A stretch of DNA of 64,000 nucleotides from Vibrio splendidus (GTDB taxonomy: Bacteria; Pseudomonadota; Gammaproteobacteria; Enterobacterales; Vibrionaceae), in contig NZ_MCUN01000024.1 of assembly GCF_002873455.1 (NCBI RefSeq), positions 1 through 64,000 on the forward strand. The letters run 5' to 3'. The notes beneath the pieces are model-generated. The model did not search any database and had not been told where the DNA came from. It saw only the letters and a program-made list of their open reading frames with translations. Each line of letters begins with the position of its first letter. The stretch's first letter is position 1. The position numbers and the translations under genes were made by a program. This document shows, in pieces, positions 16,833 through 24,859 of the stretch.

Positions 16833-17702
16833 ATGTCCGCTAAACATCCAATTATTGCGGTGACGGGTTCATCTGGAGCCGGCACCACCACCACCTCAGA
16901 AGCCTTCCGTAAAATGTTCAATATGATGGACGTGAAGGCTGCTTGGGTTGAAGGCGATAGTTTCCATCGTTTCACTCGACCAGAGATGGATGTCGAAATC
17001 CGTAAGGCTCGCGAGCAAGGTAAGCACATCAGCTACTTTGGTCCACAAGCCAACGATTTTGGCGCATTAGAAGAGTTCTTCCGTCAATACGGTAATGAAG
17101 GCACGGGTAAAGTCCGTAGTTACCTACATACCTTCGACGAAGCCGTGCCTTACAATCAAATGCCGGGCACCTTCACGCCATGGCAAGAGATCCCAGAAAA
17201 TTCTGATGTGATGTTTTACGAAGGCCTACACGGCGGTGTGGTTGATGGCGACATCAATGTCTCTCAACACGTCGACTTACTGATCGGCATGGTGCCTATC
17301 GTAAACCTAGAGTGGATCCAAAAATTCGTTCGTGACACTCGTGATCGTGGACACTCACGCGAAGCAGTAATGGACTCAATTGTTCGCTCAATGGATGATT
17401 ACCTTAACTACATTACTCCACAATTTTCGCGTACTCATATCAACTTTCAGCGAGTTCCAACCGTAGATACATCGAACCCACTCAACGCCAAAGGAATACC
17501 AAGCTTAGATGAAAGCTTCGTGGTTATACGTTTGCGTGGCATCAAAAACGTCGATTTCCCTTACCTTTTGGCTATGATTGATGGCTCATTTATGTCTCGT
17601 CATAACACGCTTGTGGTGCCAGGTGGCAAGATGAGTTTTGCTATGGAGCTCATTGTAAGGCCAATCCTACAACAACTCATCGAAACCGGAAAAATAGGTT
17701 AA
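16833..17702 (+). CDS. prkB: Phosphoribulokinase-like protein
   Basis: A 289-aa P-loop kinase of the PrkB family, which is related to Calvin-cycle phosphoribulokinase but occurs in heterotrophs. The nucleotide-binding loop is GSSGAGTTTTSEAF (about residues 11-24); RFTRPEMD, FYEGLHGGVVDGD and RHNTLVVPGGKMSF follow. Its true substrate in vibrios is not known, and no RuBisCO gene is visible nearby. Its position just before crp is conserved in gammaproteobacteria. Start ATG. Confidence 0.9.
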   Translation: MSAKHPIIAVTGSSGAGTTTTSEAFRKMFNMMDVKAAWVEGDSFHRFTRPEMDVEIRKAREQGKHISYFGPQANDFGALEEFFRQYGNEGTGKVRSYLHTFDEAVPYNQMPGTFTPWQEIPENSDVMFYEGLHGGVVDGDINVSQHVDLLIGMVPIVNLEWIQKFVRDTRDRGHSREAVMDSIVRSMDDYLNYITPQFSRTHINFQRVPTVDTSNPLNAKGIPSLDESFVVIRLRGIKNVDFPYLLAMIDGSFMSRHNTLVVPGGKMSFAMELIVRPILQQLIETGKIG

Positions 17703-17735
17703 CAGATCATCATTCTGGTTGATTACTTTTCATAC

Positions 17736-17751
17736 CGTGATCATGTGCACA
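17736..17751. promoter_or_regulatory. Candidate CRP site in front of crp
   Basis: CGTGA-N6-GCACA fits the CRP consensus TGTGA-N6-TCACA at eight of ten positions. It lies about 190 bases upstream of the crp start, where autoregulation acts in enterics. Only one candidate of this quality was noticed. Confidence 0.4.
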
Positions 17752-17941
17752 ATTTTGCGTAAAAAATCGTAGCTTGGTCACGATTAAAATCAAGAAATAG
17801 TACCTGAAAAAGGATACTATTCTTAAACGAAACACAAGATAGCTTGCAGCACTCAACAAGTGCACTTACCCTACAAGTCAATCCAGGCTTAGCTACAATA
17901 CGGAAAGCGGCAAGCATACCCTGCAGAGGAAGTAAGATATT

Positions 17942-18574
17942 ATGGTTCTAGGTAAACCCCAAACCGATCCAACATTAGAGTGGTTCCTTTCACACTGTCA
18001 TATTCATAAGTACCCATCAAAAAGTACTTTGATTCATGCTGGTGAAAAGGCAGAAACCTTGTACTACATCGTTAAAGGTTCTGTGGCAGTTCTTATCAAA
18101 GACGAAGAAGGTAAGGAAATGATTCTTTCTTACCTAAACCAAGGTGACTTCATTGGTGAACTTGGCCTCTTCGAAGAAGACCAAGAGCGTACTGCATGGG
18201 TTCGTGCAAAATCTCCTTGTGAAGTAGCTGAAATTTCTTTCAAGAAATTCCGTCAACTTATCCAGGTGAACCCAGATATCCTTATGCGTCTTTCAGCGCA
18301 AATGGCAAACCGTCTACAAGTAACTAGCCAAAAGGTTGGTGACTTAGCGTTCCTTGACGTAACAGGTCGTATCGCTCAAACGCTACTAAACCTAGCGAAA
18401 CAGCCAGATGCAATGACTCACCCTGACGGCATGCAAATCAAGATCACTCGTCAAGAGATCGGCCAAATTGTTGGTTGTTCTCGTGAAACAGTAGGTCGTA
18501 TCTTGAAGATGCTTGAAGAGCAGAACCTAATTTCTGCACACGGTAAAACTATCGTGGTATACGGCACTCGTTAA
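17942..18574 (+). CDS. crp: cAMP receptor protein
   Basis: The global cAMP-dependent regulator, 210 aa, dimeric in the cytoplasm. The N-terminal cyclic-nucleotide domain includes GDFIGELGLFEEDQERTAWV, with the ribose and phosphate contacts expected in GELGLF and the nearby Arg. The C-terminal helix-turn-helix is TRQEIGQIVGCSRETVGRIL (about residues 169-188). In vibrios CRP controls competence, biofilm and carbon use. Start ATG with GAGGAAG upstream. A strong terminator follows. Confidence 0.98.
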   Translation: MVLGKPQTDPTLEWFLSHCHIHKYPSKSTLIHAGEKAETLYYIVKGSVAVLIKDEEGKEMILSYLNQGDFIGELGLFEEDQERTAWVRAKSPCEVAEISFKKFRQLIQVNPDILMRLSAQMANRLQVTSQKVGDLAFLDVTGRIAQTLLNLAKQPDAMTHPDGMQIKITRQEIGQIVGCSRETVGRILKMLEEQNLISAHGKTIVVYGTR

Positions 18575-18600
18575 TCTCGATTAACTGAGCCAAAAATTAG

Positions 18601-18633
18601 AAAGCCACCAAATGCAAATTTGGTGGCTTTTTT
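18601..18633. terminator. Terminator between crp and the DUF1338 gene
   Basis: Thirteen-base perfect arms (18601-18613/18618-18630) with a 4-base loop are followed by six T on the plus strand and preceded by A-rich sequence. It can serve both convergent genes. Confidence 0.92.
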
Positions 18634-18719
18634 GTTTTCTAGAGATCTAGAAAGCAGATACGAGAAAACTAAACGCCTAGTTAGGACTTAGTTCAACAAG
18701 ATTAGTCTCTTGCCTCTTG

Positions 18720-19511
18720 CTACCCGTTGGTACTTTCGAAGATCTTATCAGCTGATGCTGCCACAAAACCTGTATAAAGCTCACCATTCGCCATCGCGTA
18801 CCGCTTAGCAAACTCGTAGAAGCCTCCAGGAATCACCTCATTGCCTTCAATAAATGAAACTGGGACTTTATCTGCCATTGTAGATGATTGCTCTAACAGG
18901 ACCTCTGGGGAGCCTTTAACTTGACCGCCAGATGCATTGATAGTGAAACCTGAATTACTCAAATAGTCATTCACAGCCTGTACTTCATCGAACTCATTTA
19001 GCTGGTTCACACTTACTGTAAAGTGGTTTGCACCGTAACCATGAGCCGCTAACCAAGACGCGTATTCACTCTCTTTCGCCAGCACTTGGAAATCAGCGAA
19101 GCTCAGATCCCAAAGACGACCACCAAATAGGAACTCATGACCTTGAAGCTTGCTTGCATCCACTTGCTCAACCAGCTTAGTAACGATGGCTTGTAGCTCA
19201 CTTGAACACTCTTCTACCTTCAATTCACTAATGAACACTTTGGGTTGGTTTGGATCTGAATGCTCGTAGTGCTTAGCCACTAGCTTCTTGCTCTCAAACA
19301 AGTAATCGCCACACGCCTCATAACCCAACTCAAGGAAAGGCTTAGCTAGTGTTTCAATGCCCAAAGGGGCAACATTGAAAGTACGCAGTGCAATATGGTC
19401 ATTGATCAGGGCTTCGTTTTCTTTCAGCAGATGTTGAACTTTCTCAGCTGATGGGCAAAGCCTGTGAATGTAATCGTCCCATAGAGATTTAAAGAGTAGA
19501 TCGGGCGTCAT
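18720..19511 (-). CDS. DUF1338 family protein (HglS-like dioxygenase fold)
   Basis: A 263-aa member of the DUF1338 family. The characterised member HglS is an iron enzyme that turns 2-oxoadipate into D-2-hydroxyglutarate in lysine catabolism. The likely metal ligands are His39 (NDHIALRTF), His163 (GANHFTVSV) and Glu233 (GGFYEFAKRY), and Arg43 sits where HglS contacts substrate; these assignments come from memory of the family pattern. It lies downstream of astD on the same strand, so it may act with arginine or ornithine breakdown. Its substrate here is not known. Confidence 0.82.
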   Translation of the reverse strand: MTPDLLFKSLWDDYIHRLCPSAEKVQHLLKENEALINDHIALRTFNVAPLGIETLAKPFLELGYEACGDYLFESKKLVAKHYEHSDPNQPKVFISELKVEECSSELQAIVTKLVEQVDASKLQGHEFLFGGRLWDLSFADFQVLAKESEYASWLAAHGYGANHFTVSVNQLNEFDEVQAVNDYLSNSGFTINASGGQVKGSPEVLLEQSSTMADKVPVSFIEGNEVIPGGFYEFAKRYAMANGELYTGFVAASADKIFESTNG

Positions 19512-19702
19512 GGTGACTCCTTGTCAGAGGTTCTAGCAAGCTAGTAATTTGGATTAGAAAGGGAGAGGCTGGACACAGAGTCAGCAGCCATCAGCCTGTG
19601 ACATACTTGTTCTATTATTATGTACCGCCCAATCTAGGTGTCGGACGTGATGGAAAAAGGAAGCGATAACACCACTTCCCTATTTCAAACTTAACGAATG
19701 AG

Positions 19703-19791
19703 CCTGTACTTCATAAGCCTAAGTCAAAAAGCCTTTAGCTTATAAACCTATACTTCATAAACCTATGGTTCATAAATCTGTCGTTCAGAAA
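19703..19791. repeat. 15-bp degenerate tandem repeat behind astD
   Basis: Six consecutive units start at 19703, 19718, 19732, 19747, 19762 and 19777. Five are 15 bases and one is 14. The best pair is CCTATACTTCATAAA and CCTATGGTTCATAAA. The last unit abuts the astD stop codon. Read in the astD frame past the stop, the first four units give FLNDR, FMNHR, FMKYR, FIS and then TAA. Confidence 0.85.
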
Positions 19792-21249
19792 CTAAAGCTC
19801 AATGCCCGGGCTAAATGTCGCTGGCAGTTGAGTTTCACCACCTTCCATTGATGCCATAGGGTAAGCACAGTAGTCAGCCGCATAGTAAGCACTTGGGCGC
19901 AGGTTGCCTGAAGCACCTGGGCCACCAAATGGTGCATCACCACTTGCGCCTGTTAGCTGGCGATTACGGTTAACAATACCCGCACGGACATGGTCAACGA
20001 AGTATTCCCACTCCGAATCGTCGGTTGAAACTAGGCCTGCAGACAAACCAAAGCGCGTGTCATTAGCCAATTCAACAGCTTGCTCTAGCGATTGGTAACG
20101 AACTACTTGCAGCAATGGGCCGAAGTACTCTTCATCTGGCAATTCAGCAATGTTGCTTGCATCGATAATACCCGGAGAAACAAACGCCGCTTCACCCGCT
20201 TTTGCTTCTACTAGGCTTACACCACCTAGCGATTGCAGATTAGCTTGTGCGTCCAGAATGAACTTAGCCGCCGCTTCAGAGATCTGTGGACCCATGAAAG
20301 GAGCTGGCTCAGCGAATGGCTGATCGACACGAATCTTCAAGGTAGCCGCAACGAGCTTATCAAGCAGTTGATCGCCCTTCTCTCCAACAGGAACATACAA
20401 GCGACGTGCACATGTACAACGTTGACCCGCACTGATGAAAGCCGATTGAATAATGGTATAAACCGTCGCGTCAGCATCACCAAATTGGTCACTGATCACC
20501 ATCGGGTTATTGCCACCCATCTCTAGCGCCAGCATCTTGCCCGGTTGACCTGCGAATTGACGGTGAAGGATATGACCGGTATTCGCACTACCCGTGAATA
20601 GCACGCCATCAAGACCTTTAGCATCGGCTAGTGCGATACCTGTCTCTTTAGCGCCTTGCACTAGGTTGATCACGCCAGCAGGAAGGCCAGCTTCTTGCCA
20701 TAGCTTCATCGCAAACTCACCTGTCCAAGGTGTCTGCTCTGACGGCTTAAATACCACGGTATTACCCGATAGCAGTGCTGGAACAATATGACCGTTAGGT
20801 AGGTGGCCTGGGAAGTTGTAAGGGCCAAATACCGCCATAACGCCTAATGGACGATGACGCAGTACGATTTGGTTACCTGCAGCTTCACGCGAAGCTTCAC
20901 CCGTACGTTCGTGGTATGCACGAATAGAGATAGCGATTTTACCCGCCATTGCGCCCGCTTCAGTGCGAGTTTCCCAAATCGGTTTACCCGTCTCTTTTGC
21001 AATAATCTGTGCAATCTCTTCGCTGTTCTCTTTTACCTTCTCAGCAAAGTTCAACACGATCGCTTCACGCTCTGCAAAGCTCAATTTTTTCCAAACTAAG
21101 AAAGCATCACGCGCCGCTGCTACTGCAGATTCAACCTGTGCTGGTGTTGCACTATCGCCTTGCCACACGACTTCATTGTTGTATGGGCTTACTGATGTCA
21201 TGGCGTCGCCTTGACCTGCCACCCACTGTCCTGCTATCCACTGAGTCAT
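19792..21249 (-). CDS. astD: Succinylglutamate-semialdehyde dehydrogenase
   Basis: The NAD-dependent fourth step of the arginine succinyltransferase pathway, oxidising N-succinylglutamate 5-semialdehyde. The 485-aa protein has the aldehyde dehydrogenase fold: FGPYNFPGHLPNGHI (141-155), cofactor motif FTGSANTG, general base Glu243 in ALEMGGNNP and nucleophile Cys278 in AGQRCTC. It follows astA after about 40 bases, in the order astC-astA-astD. astB and astE are not in the window. Start ATG. Confidence 0.95.
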   Translation of the reverse strand: MTQWIAGQWVAGQGDAMTSVSPYNNEVVWQGDSATPAQVESAVAAARDAFLVWKKLSFAEREAIVLNFAEKVKENSEEIAQIIAKETGKPIWETRTEAGAMAGKIAISIRAYHERTGEASREAAGNQIVLRHRPLGVMAVFGPYNFPGHLPNGHIVPALLSGNTVVFKPSEQTPWTGEFAMKLWQEAGLPAGVINLVQGAKETGIALADAKGLDGVLFTGSANTGHILHRQFAGQPGKMLALEMGGNNPMVISDQFGDADATVYTIIQSAFISAGQRCTCARRLYVPVGEKGDQLLDKLVAATLKIRVDQPFAEPAPFMGPQISEAAAKFILDAQANLQSLGGVSLVEAKAGEAAFVSPGIIDASNIAELPDEEYFGPLLQVVRYQSLEQAVELANDTRFGLSAGLVSTDDSEWEYFVDHVRAGIVNRNRQLTGASGDAPFGGPGASGNLRPSAYYAADYCAYPMASMEGGETQLPATFSPGIEL

Positions 21250-21288
21250 ACTTCTATCCTTAAAATCTTCGACAGATAATCGCCGCTC

Positions 21289-22308
21289 TTATTGAGCCAA
21301 CATGCGAACGAATTCGCCTTCTTTTACTTCAAGAGCGCTTGCTACTTCAGATGATAAAATCACTGTGTCGCTTGCTTGGTCATACGCACCTTTCGCAGCT
21401 ACTGCGCGGAAGTTCTCAAACGAGGTATTACCAATTAGGAAGTCTTTAGAACTAGAGTGCTCTGCAATTTTCACTTGAGCACGAATCGCATTACGCACTG
21501 ATTCAATGTTTCTTAGATCACACTCAACCGTTGGGCCTGCATCAAAGATGTCGACATAACCGCGGTTAGTGAAACCTTCACGTTCCAGCAACTTAAGTGC
21601 TGGGCGTGTATTATCATGTACCTCTCCAATCACCGCCTGAGCCTCTTTGCTCAGTAGGTTCACGTAGATAGGCAGCTTCGGCATTAGGTCAGCAATGAAG
21701 CCTTTCTTACCAATACCCGTTAGGTAATCGGCGAGCGTAAAATCAATTGAGAAGAAGTGCTCTTGCAGCCATTGCCAGAAAGGTGAGTTACCTTCCGCAT
21801 CGGATACACCACGCATCTCAGCAAAAATCGTTTTCGAGAAACGCTCTGGGTGCTCAGACATGATCAGGAAGCGACACTTCGACATCAAACGACCATTCAA
21901 TCCACCACGGAAAGCTGGGCGCAAGAACAGTGTGCAGATCTCACTGCATCCGGTGTAGTTGTTACCGAAAGTCAGCAACTTCACGACGTTATTCACGCCA
22001 AGCTTTTGCGATGAGTGAACCACTTTACTGATGTGGTAAGAGTAAAACGGTACGTCCCAGCCAATTGAGGCTTCGATGCCTGTCGTGCCTGCAACTTCTC
22101 CCGTTTCAGTGTCGAAGCCAACCATTAGGTAGCCTTCATCTCCGGGTTCAGTCACGTCTTGTTTAGCAAAGCTGTATTCAGAGTGAGTAATACGGTTGGT
22201 TAACAGTTCTTCGTTAACCGGAAGAGATGTGAATCCGTGACCAGATTCAACCGCGCAGGTATGCAGCGCATCGTAATCAGATAATTTTATTGGGCGAACA
22301 ACTAGCAT
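21289..22308 (-). CDS. astA: Arginine N-succinyltransferase
   Basis: Catalyses the first step of arginine degradation, transfer of succinate from succinyl-CoA to arginine. The 339-aa product starts MLVVRPIKLSDYDAL and shows TSLPVNEELL, SELCTLFL-like SEICTLFLRPAFRGG, AEMRGVSDAEGNSPFWQ and VDIFDAGPTVECD, all typical of AstA. The ATG at 22308 is chosen for the family N-terminus and GAGG upstream; the frame is open seven codons further. A hairpin separates it from astC. Confidence 0.95.
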   Translation of the reverse strand: MLVVRPIKLSDYDALHTCAVESGHGFTSLPVNEELLTNRITHSEYSFAKQDVTEPGDEGYLMVGFDTETGEVAGTTGIEASIGWDVPFYSYHISKVVHSSQKLGVNNVVKLLTFGNNYTGCSEICTLFLRPAFRGGLNGRLMSKCRFLIMSEHPERFSKTIFAEMRGVSDAEGNSPFWQWLQEHFFSIDFTLADYLTGIGKKGFIADLMPKLPIYVNLLSKEAQAVIGEVHDNTRPALKLLEREGFTNRGYVDIFDAGPTVECDLRNIESVRNAIRAQVKIAEHSSSKDFLIGNTSFENFRAVAAKGAYDQASDTVILSSEVASALEVKEGEFVRMLAQ

Positions 22309-22332
22309 CAATATTCCCTCCAGATGCAAAAC

Positions 22333-22358
22333 AGGCCCAAAACCAGAAGCTTGGGCCT
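22333..22358 (-). terminator. Hairpin between astC and astA
   Basis: AGGCCCAA (22333-22340) and TTGGGCCT (22351-22358) form an 8-bp stem with a 10-base loop, followed on the minus strand by GTTTTGC. It looks like a leaky terminator that could lower astA-astD expression relative to astC. Confidence 0.55.
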
Positions 22359-22415
22359 TTAGCAGTACGTCATGGGATCGCTCTAATGGCGATCATACCT
22401 ATGACGCCGCTCAGG

Positions 22416-23627
22416 CTAAACTAGCGTAGCGATTGCTTTGTCTAGTTTTGATAAACCTTCTTCAATTTCTTGTGTAGTAATAACCAGTGATGGTGTGAAA
22501 CGAACTACGTTGGCACCCGCAACCAGTACCATCAAGCCTTGTTCGCCTGCTGCTACTAATACATCACGAGCACGACCTTGCCATGCTTCATTAAGCGCAG
22601 CGCCTAGCAATAGGCCTTTACCGCGAACTTCACTGAATATTTGGTATTTGTCGTTAATCTTAGCTAAACCATCACGGAATAGTGCTTCGCGTTCTTTCAC
22701 GCCAGCCAACGTTTCAGGTTGGCTTACTACGTCAACAACCGCTTCAGCAACGGCACACGCTAGTGGGTTACCACCGTAAGTAGAACCGTGCGTACCGACT
22801 TTAAGGTGCGTCGCAAGTTCAGACGTTGTTAGCATTGCGCCGATTGGGAAACCGCCACCTAGTGATTTCGCTGTGCTTAGGATGTCAGGTGTCACACCTA
22901 GACCTTGGTAAGCGTAAAAATTACCCGTACGGCCATTACCTGTTTGCACTTCATCAAAAATAAGCAGCGCATTGTGTTTGTCACACAGTTCACGAACCGT
23001 GTTCACGAACTCAGATGTTGGAGAGATGATACCGCCCTCGCCTTGCAGAGGTTCCATCATGATTGCACAAGTGCGATCAGAGATGTGCGCTTCTAGCGCT
23101 GCAATATCGTTGTAAGGCAGGTGAGTTACATCGCCCGGTTTAGGACCGAAACCATCAGAGTAAGCTTCTTGACCACCGACCGTTACGGTAAAGAAAGTAC
23201 GACCGTGGAAACCTTGTTTGAATGCAATGATTTCAGATTTCTCAGGACCGTGAACATCCGCTGCCCAACGACGAGCTAGCTTCAATGCTGCTTCATTCGC
23301 TTCTGCACCAGAGTTGGCAAAGAATACTTTTTCTGCAAAACATACGTCTGTTAACTTTTTCGCAAGACGCAATGCAGGTTCGTTGGTCATTACATTACTT
23401 AAATGCCAAATCTTGTTTGCTTGCTCAGTAACTGCGTTAACCATTGCTGGGTGACAGTGACCCAAACAGCTCACAGCGATACCACCAGCAAAGTCGATAT
23501 ACTCTCGACCTTGTTGGTCCCAAACGCGTGCGCCTTCCCCTTTTACCGGGATCATTTCCATTGGGTTATAACAAGGCACCATCACCTCATTAAACAGACT
23601 ACGTTCTACTTTTTTTTCCACTGTCAT
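22416..23627 (-). CDS. astC: Acetylornithine / succinylornithine aminotransferase
   Basis: A 403-aa class III PLP aminotransferase. The family acts both in arginine synthesis (ArgD, acetylornithine) and breakdown (AstC, succinylornithine), and vibrio orthologues are named either way. FANSGAEANEAALKLARR (103-120), FDEVQTGNGRTG and the PLP lysine Lys254 in STAKSLGGGFP are visible. Context in front of astA-astD favours the catabolic role, but a dual role is likely because no other argD is in this window. Start ATG with AAGGAA. Confidence 0.93.
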   Translation of the reverse strand: MTVEKKVERSLFNEVMVPCYNPMEMIPVKGEGARVWDQQGREYIDFAGGIAVSCLGHCHPAMVNAVTEQANKIWHLSNVMTNEPALRLAKKLTDVCFAEKVFFANSGAEANEAALKLARRWAADVHGPEKSEIIAFKQGFHGRTFFTVTVGGQEAYSDGFGPKPGDVTHLPYNDIAALEAHISDRTCAIMMEPLQGEGGIISPTSEFVNTVRELCDKHNALLIFDEVQTGNGRTGNFYAYQGLGVTPDILSTAKSLGGGFPIGAMLTTSELATHLKVGTHGSTYGGNPLACAVAEAVVDVVSQPETLAGVKEREALFRDGLAKINDKYQIFSEVRGKGLLLGAALNEAWQGRARDVLVAAGEQGLMVLVAGANVVRFTPSLVITTQEIEEGLSKLDKAIATLV

Positions 23628-24092
23628 CGTACATTCCTTTTCGATACCGCAAGCTTCGCAAATAAGCGTACTGGTTCATAAGTGAGACAAAGATATTTTC
23701 TCTCGCCATAATCCCGCTGCAGCATTATATTTACATTTAATTAACGTTTTCAATAGTAGATTATTCTTTAGCCATCCCTAACAACCAGCTAAACGTCACT
23801 ACCTATGACTATTTATGCATCAATTAATCTGTTTTATGAAGCTTTTTTTACCTAAACGCATAACCAGTAATAGCAAAGCCTTACTGGCATTGCGGTATAT
23901 AGGGTTCGAGACGAAATAAGGCGAATAATTTTGCATAGGCTAAAAACTTAGCCTGAAGAGAGAGAAATGTTATAAAAAGTGATCGGCGTCAGAGGAGTAA
24001 GAGACGCGTAGCGCCCGAATTTAAACGCTTAACGAATGGGCTAACAGGTTCAACTGGCTTATTTAGACACAGAAAGAGTCAAATTTAAACAC
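23628..24092. other. Gene-free spacer between astC and pabA
   Basis: This 465-base stretch should hold the ast promoter, but no confident promoter, ArgR or CRP site was recognised. It contains a small inverted repeat, AGGCTAA/TTAGCCT (23937-23943/23948-23954), and one arm of a 17-base repeat that duplicates the pabA stop region (24018-24034). No plausible coding sequence was seen. Confidence 0.6.
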
Positions 24093-24098
24093 TCAACG
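24018..24098. repeat. Spaced 17-bp repeat at the pabA stop
   Basis: AATTTAAACGCTTAACG (24018-24034) and AATTTAAACACTCAACG (24082-24098) differ at two positions and start 64 bases apart. The second contains the pabA stop TGA (minus strand); the first has TAA at the same place. Confidence 0.7.
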
Positions 24099-24671
24099 CG
24101 CTAAGAAGTTAGCGAGGAGCTGATGTCCTTGCTCTGTTTTAATCGACTCAGGGTGAAATTGTACGGCATCAATCGGCAAGGTTTTGTGTTGATAACCCAT
24201 GATTTCATCCATACTGCCATCTTCAAATTCCGTCCAAGAGGTCAGTTCAAAGCAGTCAGGTAGCGTGCCATTTTTCACCACTAGAGAATGGTAACGTGTC
24301 ACGGTTAGAGGGTTATTAAGCCCATGAAAAACGCTCTTGCCATTGTGGCGGATTGGAGAGGTTTTACCGTGCATCACTTGTCTGGCTCGAACCACTTCAC
24401 CACCAAAGACTTGAGCAATGGCTTGATGACCAAGGCACACACCTAAGATCGGCAACTTACCCACGAAGTGTTCAATGACTTGCAGAGAGATTCCCGCATC
24501 ATCGGGCGTACAAGGTCCCGGCGAGATAACAAGATGGCTAGGATTCAGCGCTTCAATACCCGCAATATCAATCTCATCGTTGCGAACAACTTTCACAGTG
24601 ACCCCTAACTCACAGAAATACTGATACAAGTTATAGGTAAAAGAGTCGTAGTTATCGATGATAAGTAACAT
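24093..24671 (-). CDS. pabA: Aminodeoxychorismate synthase component 2
   Basis: The glutamine amidotransferase subunit that supplies ammonia to PabB for 4-amino-4-deoxychorismate, a folate precursor. It may also serve anthranilate synthase. The 192-aa product starts MLLIIDNYDSFTYNLYQYF and has ISPGPCTPDDAG, the nucleophile in LGVCLGHQAIAQVFGG and the catalytic His-Glu in AVQFHPESIKTEQG. ATG at 24671 matches the family; 20 more codons are open upstream. It stands alone; pabB is not in the window. Confidence 0.93.
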   Translation of the reverse strand: MLLIIDNYDSFTYNLYQYFCELGVTVKVVRNDEIDIAGIEALNPSHLVISPGPCTPDDAGISLQVIEHFVGKLPILGVCLGHQAIAQVFGGEVVRARQVMHGKTSPIRHNGKSVFHGLNNPLTVTRYHSLVVKNGTLPDCFELTSWTEFEDGSMDEIMGYQHKTLPIDAVQFHPESIKTEQGHQLLANFLAR

Positions 24672-24859
24672 GGGTCGAAATCGTTTGCTAAATACTAAAT
24701 AATTGGGGGATATAGGGGCGGTATTGTGCAATACCCATGGCGAAAGGCAAGTGGAAACTGCATTTCGCCAACAATTAAGGCCAACCTAAGTTGACCTTAA
24801 TTGTTTACAGATAACTTTCAGTTACCTGTATCAGTTGGCTTGCGCAGTTAACGATGTCG

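Noticed and set aside
23937..23954. Small inverted repeat as the pabA terminator
   Set aside because: It lies about 140 bases beyond the stop and has no T run.
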